In this document: positions 21,960-31,590 of the stretch, one piece after another
Position numbering within the stretch: position 1 is the first letter of the stretch
Layout: each line of letters begins with the position of its first letter
Source of the DNA: Acidimicrobiaceae bacterium
GTDB taxonomy: Bacteria > Actinomycetota > Acidimicrobiia > Acidimicrobiales > RAAP-2
NCBI GenBank assembly: GCA_003133545.1
Contig: PKYA01000196.1
Span: forward strand, 1 to 33,120
DNA: 33,120 nucleotides
Reading direction: 5' to 3'
The notes under the pieces: generated by a model
What the model was told of the DNA's origin: nothing
Databases searched by the model: none
What the model saw: only the letters and a program-made list of their open reading frames with translations
Made by a program: the position numbers and the translations under genes

Positions 21960-22724
21960 GTGAGCGCTCCCATCATCCCGGGCGCCGAGCCCTATTCCGC
22001 CGCCGGCGATCGGCGCGGCGCGTTGGTCCTGCACGGGTTCACCGGCAATCCCCAGTCGATGCGGGGGTTGGCCCTCGCCCTGGCCGCGGCCGGTCTCACC
22101 GTGGAGCTCCCGCTCCTGCCCGGTCACGGCACCGAAGTCGCCGACATGGTGCCCACCCGCTGGGAAGATTGGGCCGCCGCCGCCGAAGCGGCCTACGCCG
22201 ACTTGGCGTCGCGTTGCGAGGCGGTGGCGATCGTCGGGCTCTCCATGGGGGGCACGCTGGGGGTCTGGCTCGCCGAGCAGCACCCCGAGGTCGCGGGCCT
22301 GGTGTTGGTCAACCCCCTGGTCGTCCCGCCCGCCCCCGACACCGTGGCCTTCATCGACGCGCTGATCGAAGGCGGGGACGAACTGGCCCCGGGTGTGGGC
22401 TCGGACATCGCCCTGGAGGGGGCGGTCGAGGCGGCCTACGCCGAGCTCCCGCTGCGCGCCGTGCGGTCGCTGTTCGCCGGAGCGCAGCAGGTGGCGGCCG
22501 GCCTGGGCGCGGTTGCCTGCCCGGTCCTGCTGTTCTCGAGCCGGAACGACCACGTCGTCGATCCGGTCTCGGGCGATCGGGTGGCGGAGGGAGTGGCCGG
22601 GCCCGTCGAGCGCGTCATGCTCGAGCGGAGCTTCCATGTGGCCACCCTCGACTTCGACAAGGACGAGATCGAGTCGCGCACGGTGGCGTTCGTGCGCGGC
22701 GTGCTGGCCCCAACCGGAGCATGA
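21960..22724 (+). CDS. alpha/beta hydrolase (carboxylesterase / monoacylglycerol lipase-like)
   Basis: [65 protein letters not shown]. Confidence 0.9.
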   Translation: MSAPIIPGAEPYSAAGDRRGALVLHGFTGNPQSMRGLALALAAAGLTVELPLLPGHGTEVADMVPTRWEDWAAAAEAAYADLASRCEAVAIVGLSMGGTLGVWLAEQHPEVAGLVLVNPLVVPPAPDTVAFIDALIEGGDELAPGVGSDIALEGAVEAAYAELPLRAVRSLFAGAQQVAAGLGAVACPVLLFSSRNDHVVDPVSGDRVAEGVAGPVERVMLERSFHVATLDFDKDEIESRTVAFVRGVLAPTGA

Positions 22725-23062
22725 GCGAAGGGACGGAGCCGGGCCACCACGCGCGCCGCACCCCCGGGAAACTGAGCCCCGAGGAGGTGGTCCATGTGGC
22801 CGCCCTGGCCCGCCTGGCGCTGACCGACGCGGAGGTCGAGCTCTTTACGGCACAGCTCCGCACCGTGCTGGACCACGCGGCGGACGTGGCCGCCCTCGAC
22901 CTGTCGCACCTGGCGCCCACGGCGCATCCGCTACCGGTGGCGAACGCGTTGCGCCCCGACGAGCCCCGGCCGAGCCTCGACCGGGAGGAGGTGCTGGCCG
23001 CGGCACCCTCGGTAGAGGACAACCGCTTCCGCGTGCCGCGCATCGGCGCGCCGGCACCATGA
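22721..23062 (+). CDS. gatC: Asp-tRNA(Asn)/Glu-tRNA(Gln) amidotransferase subunit C
   Basis: [43 protein letters not shown]...; ATGA overlaps on both sides. Confidence 0.95.
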   Translation: MSEGTEPGHHARRTPGKLSPEEVVHVAALARLALTDAEVELFTAQLRTVLDHAADVAALDLSHLAPTAHPLPVANALRPDEPRPSLDREEVLAAAPSVEDNRFRVPRIGAPAP

Positions 23063-24513
23063 GCGACGGCACCATGGGCGCCGTCGAGCTGGCGGCCGCG
23101 GTGCGCAGCGGGGCGCGCTCGGCGCGTGCAGTCACCGAGGAGGCTCTCGCCGCCGTGGCGGCGCGCGACGACGAATTGCACTGCTTTCTCCGCGTGCTGG
23201 GGGACGAAGCGCTCGAGCAGGCCGACGCCGTCGATGCGGCGGTGGCGCGCGGCCAGGACCCGGGGCCCCTGGCCGGCGTGCCGGTGGGCCTCAAGGACAA
23301 CTTGTGCACCCGGGGGATCCCGACCACGTGCGCGTCCCGCATTCTCGACGGCTGGCGGCCGCCCTACGACGCCACGGTGGTGCGCATGCTGCGCCAGGCC
23401 GGTGCGATCGCGGTGGGCAAGACCAACATGGACGAGTTCGCCATGGGCAGCTCGACCGAGAACTCGGCCTTCGGTCCCACCCGCAACCCCCACGGCCGCG
23501 ACAGGGTGCCCGGCGGGAGCAGCGGGGGCTCGGCGGCCGCCGTCGCCGCCGGGTTCACCCCGATCGGGTTGGGCTCGGACACCGGCGGCTCCATCCGCCA
23601 ACCAGCGGCGCTGTGCGGCGTCGTCGGCATGAAGCCCACCTACGGCCGGGTCTCGCGCTACGGATTGGTGGCCTTCGCCAGCTCTCTGGACCAGATCGGG
23701 CCCTTCGCCACCACTGTGGAGGACGCCGCACTCCTCTTCGACGTGATCGCCGGGCACGATCCCCTCGACAGCACCTCGTTGCCGTACCCGTCGCCCCCCA
23801 CCTTCGAGAGCACGGGCGCCGGGAGCGAGGGCGTGCGGGTGGGTGTGTGCACCGACCTGATCGACGGCTGTGCGCCCGACGTGGTGGCGCGCGTCCGCGA
23901 GGCGGCGGACGCGCTCAGCGCAGCGGGGGCGAAGGTCGAAGAGATCCGCATCCCCGAACTGGCCTACGGGCTCTCGGCCTACTACCTCATCGCGCCGGCC
24001 GAGGCCTCGTCCAACCTGGCCCGCTACGACGGCGTGCGCTACGGACTGCGGGTCGACGCGGAAGACGCCGCCGCCATGAACACGGCCACGCGCACGGCCG
24101 GCTTCGGCGCCGAGGTGAAGCGTCGCATCATGCTCGGGACCTACGCGTTGTCGGCCGGCTACTACGACGCCTATTACGCGCAGGCACAGCGGGTCCGCAC
24201 CCTTGTCCTCGAGGCCTTCGCGCGGGCCTACGCATCGTGCGACGTGTTGCTCGGCGCCACGGCGCCCACTACTGCGTTCGCCCTGGGTGAAAAGGTGGAC
24301 GATCCGATGGCCATGTACATGAACGACGTCTGCACCATCCCCTCCAACCTGGCTGGGCACCCCGCGCTGTCCGTTCCCTTCGGGACGGGTGGTGACGGCC
24401 TCCCGATCGGCGTGCAGGTGCTGGCGCCCGCCCTGGCAGAAGGCCTGTTGTTCCAGGTGGCGCGCGTGGTGGAGGCCGCCGCCCCGAGCCCGACGAGGGG
24501 AGCGGGGCAATGA
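23059..24513 (+). CDS. gatA: Asp/Glu-tRNA amidotransferase subunit A
   Basis: Amidase signature [89 protein letters not shown]. Confidence 0.98.
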   Translation: MSDGTMGAVELAAAVRSGARSARAVTEEALAAVAARDDELHCFLRVLGDEALEQADAVDAAVARGQDPGPLAGVPVGLKDNLCTRGIPTTCASRILDGWRPPYDATVVRMLRQAGAIAVGKTNMDEFAMGSSTENSAFGPTRNPHGRDRVPGGSSGGSAAAVAAGFTPIGLGSDTGGSIRQPAALCGVVGMKPTYGRVSRYGLVAFASSLDQIGPFATTVEDAALLFDVIAGHDPLDSTSLPYPSPPTFESTGAGSEGVRVGVCTDLIDGCAPDVVARVREAADALSAAGAKVEEIRIPELAYGLSAYYLIAPAEASSNLARYDGVRYGLRVDAEDAAAMNTATRTAGFGAEVKRRIMLGTYALSAGYYDAYYAQAQRVRTLVLEAFARAYASCDVLLGATAPTTAFALGEKVDDPMAMYMNDVCTIPSNLAGHPALSVPFGTGGDGLPIGVQVLAPALAEGLLFQVARVVEAAAPSPTRGAGQ

Positions 24514-25937
24514 CCTGGGAGATGGTTATCGGGCTGGAAGTGCACTGCGAGCTGGCGAGTGCGACCAAGCTCTTCTGCGGTTGCCGCAATGCGTTCGGCG
24601 ACGAGCCCAACACCAACATCTGCCCGATCTGCCTCGGCCTGCCGGGCTCGCTGCCGGTGCTCAACGCCCAGGCCGTCGAGCTCGCCATGCGGATAGGCAC
24701 CGCGCTGCACTGTGAGATCCGCCCGTCGAGCTTCGCCCGCAAGAACTACTTCTATCCGGACCAGGCGAAGGACTACCAGATCAGCCAGTACGACGAGCCG
24801 CTCAACGCGGGCGGCTGGCTGGAGCTGCCCGACGGGTTCCGTGTCGGCGTGACGAGGGCCCACATGGAGGAGGACACCGGCAAGTTGACCCACGTGGGCG
24901 AAGGGGGGCGCATCAACTCGGCGCACCATGCCTTGGTCGACTACAACCGTTCCGGGGTGCCGCTGGTGGAGATCGTGAGCGAGCCCGACATGCGCTCGTC
25001 GGCCCAGGCCCGCGACTACGCCGCCGAGTTGCGCGGGATCCTGATGGCGACCGGCGCATCCGACGGTCGCATGGAGGAAGGGTCGATGCGGGTGGACGCC
25101 AACGTCTCGCTACGGCCGGCCGGTACCACTGCCTTCGGGACGCGCTGCGAAATCAAGAACCTCAACTCCCTGCGCTCACTCGGCCGGGCCATCGAGTACG
25201 AAGCCGCACGCCAGATGGCGCTCTTGGAGAGCGGCGAGCGCGTGGACCAAGAGACGCGTCACTGGGACGAGGCGGCGGGGCGCACCGAGCCGATGCGTTC
25301 GAAGGAAGAGGCCAACGACTACCGCTACTTCCCTGAGCCCGACCTGGTCCCGCTGGTGCCCGACGCCGCCTGGCAGGAGCGGGTGCGGGCCGCCATGGGC
25401 CCGATGCCGGCCGACCGCCGGGCCGCGCTGTCCGCGCTGTTCGGCGACACTGCGCTGGGCGCGCAGGCGGACCAGATCCGGGCCGTGGTCGATCTGGGGC
25501 TGGACACGATGGTGGAGCAGGCCGTCGGGGCCGGGGTGCCCGCGGCGCTCGCTTTGGCGCGTGCGGCCAACGAGCTGGCGGCCGAGGGGGACAGAGGCCG
25601 CGCGCTTCCCATCGGATCGTTCGTCACGCTCGTCGAGATGGAGGCGAAGGGCGAGCTGTCCGCCACGCAGGCAAAGGCGGTGCTGCGCGCGGCGGTGGCG
25701 GACGTCGAGAGGGATCCTCGCCAGCTGGCCCGTGAGATGGGCTTCGAGGCCCTCGGTGCCGACACGCTGGCGACGGCCGTGGCCGACGTGATCGCCGCCC
25801 ACCCCGACGAGTGGGCGCGCTACATGAGCGGGGAGGACAAGCTGGCCGGCTACTTCATCAATGAAGTCATGACGGCGACAGCAAACAAGGCCAACGGCAA
25901 GGAGGTGGCGGCGGAGCTCCGCCGCCTGCGGGACTAA
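24510..25937 (+). CDS. gatB: Asp/Glu-tRNA amidotransferase subunit B
   Basis: [76 protein letters not shown]. Confidence 0.98.
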   Translation: MTWEMVIGLEVHCELASATKLFCGCRNAFGDEPNTNICPICLGLPGSLPVLNAQAVELAMRIGTALHCEIRPSSFARKNYFYPDQAKDYQISQYDEPLNAGGWLELPDGFRVGVTRAHMEEDTGKLTHVGEGGRINSAHHALVDYNRSGVPLVEIVSEPDMRSSAQARDYAAELRGILMATGASDGRMEEGSMRVDANVSLRPAGTTAFGTRCEIKNLNSLRSLGRAIEYEAARQMALLESGERVDQETRHWDEAAGRTEPMRSKEEANDYRYFPEPDLVPLVPDAAWQERVRAAMGPMPADRRAALSALFGDTALGAQADQIRAVVDLGLDTMVEQAVGAGVPAALALARAANELAAEGDRGRALPIGSFVTLVEMEAKGELSATQAKAVLRAAVADVERDPRQLAREMGFEALGADTLATAVADVIAAHPDEWARYMSGEDKLAGYFINEVMTATANKANGKEVAAELRRLRD

Positions 25938-25943
25938 TCCCGC
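25907..25943 (+). terminator. two adjacent hairpins at the gatB 3' end: 20-bp palindrome GGCGGCGGAGCTCCGCCGCC, then GCGGGA-CTAA-TCCCGC with the TAA stop in its loop
   Basis: Perfect inverted repeats at 25907-25926 and 25928-25943; no T tract. Confidence 0.5.
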
Positions 25944-26100
25944 GATCGGAAACGTTTGCGCTGTTTAACGGTTGCCGGGCTGTGCTCTCGAAGAGGGCGC
26001 AGATCGCCGATTTTCCTCCACCATCGCCGTCCCGGACTGTCGGCAACGGAGCCGAGGGCGATCATTCAGCGTCGAAGGCCGGTGACACAGCCTTCGAGTG

Positions 26101-26571
26101 TCAGATCTGCGGCTCGTTCCACGAATGCTCGTTCCCCTCGGTTGGAGTGAGCCAAAGCATGGTCACTCCGGTGGGCGCGTCGTTGGAATGCCAATGCCCT
26201 TGCGGAACGATGGCAAGCTGTCCAGCCGATAGGGTCCGGACCTTCGAGTTCCCCTTTTCGATCACTGTAAGCCGAGACTGTCCTGCCAGGACGAACAGCA
26301 ACTCGTCGCCCGCACTGTGGTACTCCCACGGTGGCCGCCCCCGAAACGCGCTAACTCCACCAGTACAGCCGTGGAAGTTGAAGTTCCCTATTTCGCTCTC
26401 TGGTTCAGAGTTCAGTGTCGCGAGATCGACCTGTACCATCTTTGAAACCGACTCCGGGTTCAGATCATGAACTATCACTGTCTGCTGCTTTCTGGTTATT
26501 GGTCTCCAAAGGACGATACCCAACCGGTCTGCGTGCGTACGGCACGGGTCCAGCTGCCAGCAGCCGATCAT
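26101..26571 (-). CDS. cupin-domain protein (true start may be GTG at 26478)
   Basis: GCTGGVSAFRGRPPWEYHSAGDELLFVLAGQSRLTVIEKGNSKVRTLSAGQLAIVPQGHWHSNDAPTGVTMLWLTP. Confidence 0.8.
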   Translation of the reverse strand: MIGCWQLDPCRTHADRLGIVLWRPITRKQQTVIVHDLNPESVSKMVQVDLATLNSEPESEIGNFNFHGCTGGVSAFRGRPPWEYHSAGDELLFVLAGQSRLTVIEKGNSKVRTLSAGQLAIVPQGHWHSNDAPTGVTMLWLTPTEGNEHSWNEPQI

Positions 26572-26628
26572 ATCGATGGCTCGGCATTCGGTTCCGACCC
26601 CGTCGGGCCCGAGCGAATGTTGTCGGTA

Positions 26629-27237
26629 CTAGTCGAGCGGGCCCGAGACGTAGCGGTCGAGCGTCGGCCCGGCCCACGCCCCGATGGCGGCGGGGGAAGC
26701 GGTGGAGATCGGCGGGACGCGCAGGAGGTAGCGCATGTAGGCGAGGCCCATCAGCTGCGACCCGACGAGCGCGCGCCGGGCATCGGTGGTGTCGCCGCTC
26801 TCGCCCTCGATCACCACGATGTGCTGCCAGACCCGCTCGCTGACGAACTCCCGCATGGCGTCGGCCACGGCGGGCGAGGCCGCCATCGCCCCGACGCAGG
26901 AGACAAAAGACGACCCGGTCCGCTCGGCCAGGTCCCACATGGTGAGGAATCCCTCGACCACCCGCGCGCCGACGAAGCCCGGCGCGGGCGCGTCGGCCCC
27001 TTGGGCGGCTTCCCGCTGCACCTCCCTGGGGTCGAACGGCAGCGCCATCGCCGCGATGAAGAGATCGGCCTTGCCGTCGAAGTAGTGGTGCACCAGCGCG
27101 GCGTCGACCGCCGCGGCGCGCGCCACCGCCCGCAGGCTGGCACCGTCGTAGCCGTGGGCGGCGAAGACCCCCCGGGCTGCCTCAATGATGGCGTCGCGCG
27201 CCGTGCCCTTGCCCGGGCGCCGTCCCACGGGTGTCAT
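26629..27237 (-). CDS. TetR-family transcriptional regulator
   Basis: TARDAIIEAARGVFAAHGYDGASLRAVARAAAVDAALVHHYFDGKADLFIAAM HTH; divergent from the MMPL gene. Confidence 0.94.
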   Translation of the reverse strand: MTPVGRRPGKGTARDAIIEAARGVFAAHGYDGASLRAVARAAAVDAALVHHYFDGKADLFIAAMALPFDPREVQREAAQGADAPAPGFVGARVVEGFLTMWDLAERTGSSFVSCVGAMAASPAVADAMREFVSERVWQHIVVIEGESGDTTDARRALVGSQLMGLAYMRYLLRVPPISTASPAAIGAWAGPTLDRYVSGPLD

Positions 27238-27268
27238 CGGGGCTGGTCGGGCCCGGGCCAGGAAAGGT

Positions 27269-27285
27269 ATTCACCAGCAGTGAAT
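27269..27285. promoter_or_regulatory. palindromic TetR operator candidate 1: ATTCAC-CAGCA-GTGAAT
   Basis: Perfect 6-bp arms in the tetR/mmpL intergenic region. Confidence 0.65.
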
Positions 27286-27296
27286 TCCGTGCTAAA

Positions 27297-27313
27297 ACTC
27301 ATCAATGATGAAT
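27297..27313. promoter_or_regulatory. palindromic TetR operator candidate 2: ACTCATCAATGATGAAT
   Basis: TCATCA-A-TGATGA core; matches candidate 1 at 11 of 17 positions, all differences being transitions. Confidence 0.65.
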
Positions 27314-27327
27314 ACTAGGCCGTCCTG

Positions 27328-29550
27328 GTGACCACCGGTACCACGGTGCAGGCGCCCCCGGCGGTGGGCGCTGCCGTGCCTCCCACCGTGCTGGGCCGCC
27401 TCGCCGCCCGCTGCTACGACCGCCGGCGCGCCGTGCTGGCGACGTGGATCGTCCTGCTAGTGGGGATCACCGCCCTCTCCCAGGTGGTGGGCACCCGCTT
27501 CCAGAACAACTTCACGGCCGGTAATACGCCGTCGCAACAGGCGGCGAACATCCTCGACGCGCGGTTCCCCGCTCGGTCGGGTGACACGGCGGACGTGGTC
27601 TTCCACACCGCCACCCCGATCGGCGCGCCGGAAAATCGGGCGGCGGTGGATGCCGTGGTCCGGCGCCTCCGCCCGCTGGCCCACGTCGTGTCCGTCACCG
27701 GTCCCTTCTCGGCGGCCGGCGCGCACCAGGTGGCGGCCGACGGCCGCATCGCTTATGCGGTGGTGCAGTTCGACACCACATCGAACCTCCTCCCTGCCGC
27801 AGCCGTCCATGCCGTGATCAACACGGCGGACGCGGCCGCCCATCCCGGATTCGCCGTGGCGCTCGGCGGCAATCCGATCTCTTCGGTGATCACGGCGGCA
27901 CCGGGCTCGAGCGAGGGCATTGGCATCACGGCCGCCATCCTCATCATGCTGTTGGCGTTCGGATCCGTGGTGGCCATGGGACTGCCGATCATCACTGCCC
28001 TGTTCGGCCTCGGCATCGGCATCGCCGTCTTGGAACTGGTGACCCATCTCCTGGTCGTGCCCACCTTCGCCCCCGAGATGGCGGCCATGATCGGCATCGG
28101 GGTCGGCATCGACTACGCGCTGTTCATCGCCACGCGCTTCCGCCAGGGGCTCTTCGAGGGGCGGGACCCGCGCGACGCCGTTGTGGCCGCACTGGTGACC
28201 TCGGGGCGCGCCGTGCTCTTCGCTGGGGGCACCGTGGTGATCTCGCTGTTCGGGCTGTACCTCATCGGCCAGGCCTACATGATCGGGCTGGCCACGGCCT
28301 GCATCTTCGCCGTCCTGCTGGTGCTCCTGGCCGCCCTGACCCTGCTTCCGGCGTTGCTCGGATTCGCTGGCAACGCCATCGACCGCCTGCATCTGCCGGG
28401 CCTCCTCCAGCACGGCGGCCCACCCTCGGCGCGCGGTTTTTGGTACGGCTGGAGCCGGTTCGTGCAAAAGCGCGCCTGGGTCACCGGCACCGTGGCCGCG
28501 TTGGTCCTGGTGCTCTTGGCCATCCCCCTCTTCAGCATGCGCCTCGCCTTCACCGACGCGGGCAACGACCCGCCGGCCCTGACGACCCGGCAGGCCTTCG
28601 ATCTCCTCTCCGAAGGGTTCGGCCCCGGCTTCAACGGTCCGCTGGTGGTTGCCGTGGCGATGCCGGGCCCGTCGGCGGCGCCGACGGTGCAGCACCTTCG
28701 CGCGGCCATCGCCGCCACGCCGGGTGTGGCTTTCGTCGTGCCGCCCGAGTACAACGCGGCGCGCACGGGTGCCGTGCTCGTGGCCTACCCCACGACGTCA
28801 CCGCAGGCGGCCCCCACCGAGGCGCTCGTGCGCACCCTGCGCGCGGATGTGATCCCGCCGGTGATCGGCGGCAGCGGCGTCGATGCGCAGATCGGGGGTG
28901 AGACGGCGGGCAGCATCGACGCGGCCACGTTCTTGGGCGGCCGTCTCCCGCTCGTCATCGGCGCCGTGCTGGTGCTCTCATTCCTGCTCCTGCTGGCGGT
29001 CTTCCGGTCGGTCGTCCTGCCCTTCAAGGCCGTCGTCATGAACCTGCTCAGCGTGGGCGCCGCCTATGGGGTGCTGGTGGCCGTGTTCCAGTGGGGCTGG
29101 TTGGGCAGCGTGATCGGCATCGGGCAGACCGGGCCCATCGACCCGTGGATCCCGGTCACGATGTTCACCATCCTCTTCGGCCTCTCCATGGACTACGAGG
29201 TCTTCCTCCTCTCCCGCATCCGGGAGGAGTGGCTGCGCACCGGTGAGAACTCGCTCGCCGTGGCGGACGGGCTGGCCGTCACGGGGCGCATCATCACGGC
29301 GGCAGCCGCCATCATGTTCTGCGTCTTCGCCTCCTTCGTGATCAAGGACCCGCTGCACATACTCAAGGTGTTCGGCCTCGGCCTGGCGGTCGCCGTGGCG
29401 GTGGACGTCACCTTGGTGCGCATGGTGCTCGTGCCTTCGTTGATGGAGCTCCTCGGGCCCCGCAACTGGTGGATGCCGCGCTGGCTGTCGCGCGCCGTCC
29501 CCACCCTCGGGGTCGAGGCGACGCCCCCGCCGGTACTGGTCCCCGCCTGA
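27328..29550 (+). CDS. MMPL/RND-family membrane transporter
   Basis: 740 aa with two RND halves; GIGVGIDYALFIATRFRQGL and LFGLSMDYEVFLLSRIREEW motifs. Confidence 0.94.
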   Translation: MTTGTTVQAPPAVGAAVPPTVLGRLAARCYDRRRAVLATWIVLLVGITALSQVVGTRFQNNFTAGNTPSQQAANILDARFPARSGDTADVVFHTATPIGAPENRAAVDAVVRRLRPLAHVVSVTGPFSAAGAHQVAADGRIAYAVVQFDTTSNLLPAAAVHAVINTADAAAHPGFAVALGGNPISSVITAAPGSSEGIGITAAILIMLLAFGSVVAMGLPIITALFGLGIGIAVLELVTHLLVVPTFAPEMAAMIGIGVGIDYALFIATRFRQGLFEGRDPRDAVVAALVTSGRAVLFAGGTVVISLFGLYLIGQAYMIGLATACIFAVLLVLLAALTLLPALLGFAGNAIDRLHLPGLLQHGGPPSARGFWYGWSRFVQKRAWVTGTVAALVLVLLAIPLFSMRLAFTDAGNDPPALTTRQAFDLLSEGFGPGFNGPLVVAVAMPGPSAAPTVQHLRAAIAATPGVAFVVPPEYNAARTGAVLVAYPTTSPQAAPTEALVRTLRADVIPPVIGGSGVDAQIGGETAGSIDAATFLGGRLPLVIGAVLVLSFLLLLAVFRSVVLPFKAVVMNLLSVGAAYGVLVAVFQWGWLGSVIGIGQTGPIDPWIPVTMFTILFGLSMDYEVFLLSRIREEWLRTGENSLAVADGLAVTGRIITAAAAIMFCVFASFVIKDPLHILKVFGLGLAVAVAVDVTLVRMVLVPSLMELLGPRNWWMPRWLSRAVPTLGVEATPPPVLVPA

Positions 29551-29581
29551 CGAGGGGGAACCCGCCCACTAGTTTGAGTCC

Positions 29582-31369
29582 GTGCGCAACGAATCGGAGA
29601 CGTTCGTGTCCATCAACCCCGGGCGCGACGTACAGAGGGTCGGCACGGCCGCGTTCTTGGGCGAGGACGTCGGGAAGATCCACGACCCGGTGTGGGCGGT
29701 CATCGGCAACCTCGGAGACAGCCAGTGCTACCTGGGCGTCCCCCAGAAGGTGCAGGCCGTCCAAGCCGCCCTGTCGCGCCGTATCGCCGAGGACGACCTG
29801 GCGGTGAGGCTGATCCCGCCCGCGTTCACCCTGGGTGTCTCGGACGGCCAGCTCAACGGCACCCCGCAGATGCGGTTCTCTCTCGTCGGCCGCGAACTGG
29901 TCCACGACGTGGCCGATGTCCATTTGGCGGCGAACAGCGTCGCCGGGCTGGTCGCCGTCGTGGCCTGCGACAAGCCGCCGGTGGGGACCGTCGCCGCCGT
30001 GCTCGAGAACAACACACCTGCCGTCATCCTCTCCGACGGCCCGATCAGGCCCGGCATCGATCCGGAGACGGGTGCCCCGATCGACATCATCTCGGCCTTC
30101 CAGGTGGCCGACCAGGACGCCGAGGTCCGGGTCCGCTATGCGCTGCACGCCTGTCCCGGGCAGGGCAGCTGCGGGGGCATGTTCACCTACAACACGATGC
30201 AGACCTTCATCGCGGTCCTCGGGCTCGAACCGCTCCACATGGTGTCCCCGCCGTCGGACGACCCGCGCCGGCTGACCGAGTTCCCCGATCAGACGGTCGA
30301 CTGCCTGCTCGCCATGACGAAGGAGGGCATCCGGCCCCGCGACATCGTGACGCCCGCATCGCTGCGCAACGCCCTCACGGTCACCATCGCCATGGGCGGC
30401 TCCACCAACGTGCTGCTGCACAGCGTCGAGATCGCTCGCGCCGCCGGTCTCGACCTCTGGGGCGACGTGCTGAGCCAGGACGACTTCAACGGGCTGGCCC
30501 GGCGACTGCCGGTGCTGGTCAACATGCGGCCGTTCGGCGACTACTCCATGGTCGACGTGGACGCCAAGGGAGGGCTGCAGGTCATCGCCAACGAGCTCCT
30601 CGAGGCCGGATTCCTCGACGGCGACGCCGTCACCTGCACGGGCGAGACGCTGGCCCAGCAGCTGCGGCGGCTCGACCCGCCCCCGCCCGATCGGGAGGTG
30701 ATCTTCCCGGTCGAGAAGCCCTTCAAGGACACCGGCGGACTCCGTCTGCTGCGCGGCAATCTGGCGCCCGAAGGCGGGGCGATCCTCAAGGTCGCCGGCG
30801 TCGAAGGCGGCGTGAAGGACGGCGTCTTCACCGGCCGCGCCCGCGTTTTCAACAGCGAGCGCTCCCTCATCGAGGCCCTCGACCGGCACCCGGACAGCTT
30901 CATGGACAACGACATGGTGGTGATCCGCTACGAGGGTCCCCGTGGGGCGCCGGGCATGCCCGAGCTCCTCGACCCCACCTCGCGGATCACGGCTCTATGC
31001 CGCCAGCGGCACATCACCATCGCGCTGATGACGGATGCCCGCTTCTCCGGGGGATCGGTCGGTCTGGTCATCGGCCACGTCGCCCCCGAAGCGTTCCTCG
31101 GGGGGCCGATCGCCCTCGTCCAGGACGGGGACACCGTCGTGGTCGACCTGACGGCCGATCGTCTCGACTGCGTGCAATTGGACGATGCCGACGTGTTGGA
31201 GCGACGAGCCGCGACGTGGCAGGCGGCGGCCGGGGGCAACGGCGGCGTCCACCCGGACGTGACGCCGGTCACCGACCGGGTGCTGGCCCGGATGCGGGCG
31301 ACGGCGCTCCCCGCCCTCCTCGGCGGGGGGATGGCGACACCTTCGAGCACCGGCAGCGCCCCCGCGTGA
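29582..31369 (+). CDS. IlvD/Edd-family dehydratase (divergent dihydroxy-acid dehydratase-like)
   Basis: GDSQCYLG, VACDKPPVGT, GQGSCGGMFTYNTM (candidate Fe-S Cys), MGGSTNVLLH, DARFSGGSVGLVIGHVAPEA; lies next to ilvB. Confidence 0.87.
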   Translation: MRNESETFVSINPGRDVQRVGTAAFLGEDVGKIHDPVWAVIGNLGDSQCYLGVPQKVQAVQAALSRRIAEDDLAVRLIPPAFTLGVSDGQLNGTPQMRFSLVGRELVHDVADVHLAANSVAGLVAVVACDKPPVGTVAAVLENNTPAVILSDGPIRPGIDPETGAPIDIISAFQVADQDAEVRVRYALHACPGQGSCGGMFTYNTMQTFIAVLGLEPLHMVSPPSDDPRRLTEFPDQTVDCLLAMTKEGIRPRDIVTPASLRNALTVTIAMGGSTNVLLHSVEIARAAGLDLWGDVLSQDDFNGLARRLPVLVNMRPFGDYSMVDVDAKGGLQVIANELLEAGFLDGDAVTCTGETLAQQLRRLDPPPPDREVIFPVEKPFKDTGGLRLLRGNLAPEGGAILKVAGVEGGVKDGVFTGRARVFNSERSLIEALDRHPDSFMDNDMVVIRYEGPRGAPGMPELLDPTSRITALCRQRHITIALMTDARFSGGSVGLVIGHVAPEAFLGGPIALVQDGDTVVVDLTADRLDCVQLDDADVLERRAATWQAAAGGNGGVHPDVTPVTDRVLARMRATALPALLGGGMATPSSTGSAPA

Positions 31370-31387
31370 CCGCCCGACTCCAGGGTG

Positions 31388-31410
31388 CATCGTGGTTCGG
31401 CGGCACGATG
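31388..31410. repeat. inverted repeat CATCGTG-GTTCGGCGG-CACGATG in the ilvD-like/ilvB intergenic region
   Basis: Perfect 7-bp arms; either a hairpin after the ilvD-like gene or an operator. Confidence 0.5.
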
Positions 31411-31427
31411 GAAGCCCGGCGGGAGGG

Positions 31428-31447
31428 GCCCGGGGTTGTCTCCGGGC
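31428..31447 (+). terminator. hairpin GCCCGG-N8-CCGGGC overlapping the ilvB leader -35 region
   Basis: Perfect 6-bp arms; no T tract. Confidence 0.3.
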
Positions 31448-31464
31448 GGCGACCATGGCACAAT
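31436..31464 (+). promoter_or_regulatory. candidate promoter TTGTCT-N17-CACAAT driving the ilvB leader
   Basis: -35 at 31436-31441, -10 at 31459-31464, 17-bp spacer. Confidence 0.55.
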
Positions 31465-31473
31465 GGTCATCTC

Positions 31474-31521
31474 ATGCAGGCACTCAGCAACCGGCCCGAG
31501 ATTCTGGTACTCGTAACGTAG
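31474..31521 (+). CDS. ilvB leader peptide [15 protein letters not shown]
   Basis: 15 codons plus TAG; consecutive Ile-Leu-Val-Leu-Val codons immediately before a hairpin and intrinsic terminator upstream of ilvB. Confidence 0.85.
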   Translation: MQALSNRPEILVLVT

Positions 31522-31548
31522 GCGCGCGCCCACACCGCAACGCGCGCC
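31521..31548 (+). promoter_or_regulatory. attenuator hairpin GGCGCGCG-N12-CGCGCGCC beginning at the leader stop codon
   Basis: Perfect 8-bp arms (31521-31528 / 31541-31548). Confidence 0.7.
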
Positions 31549-31553
31549 GCACG

Positions 31554-31578
31554 ACCTCCCACACTCGGGGGGTTTTTT
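31554..31578 (+). terminator. attenuator intrinsic terminator ACCTCCC-ACACTC-GGGGGGT plus T6
   Basis: 7-bp stem with one U-G wobble, 6-nt loop, T run 31573-31578. Confidence 0.8.
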
Positions 31579-31590
31579 CAATTTCCGGAC

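Noticed and set aside
26532-26546. Palindrome CGTGC-GTACG-GCACG between the cupin gene and tetR
   Set aside because: Short GC-rich arms with no positional link to a recognisable promoter; likely chance.
29692-31521. 609-aa plus-strand ORF overlapping the ilvD-like gene
   Set aside because: Out-of-frame shadow of the IlvD-like CDS; only its last 16 codons (the ilvB leader peptide) look real.
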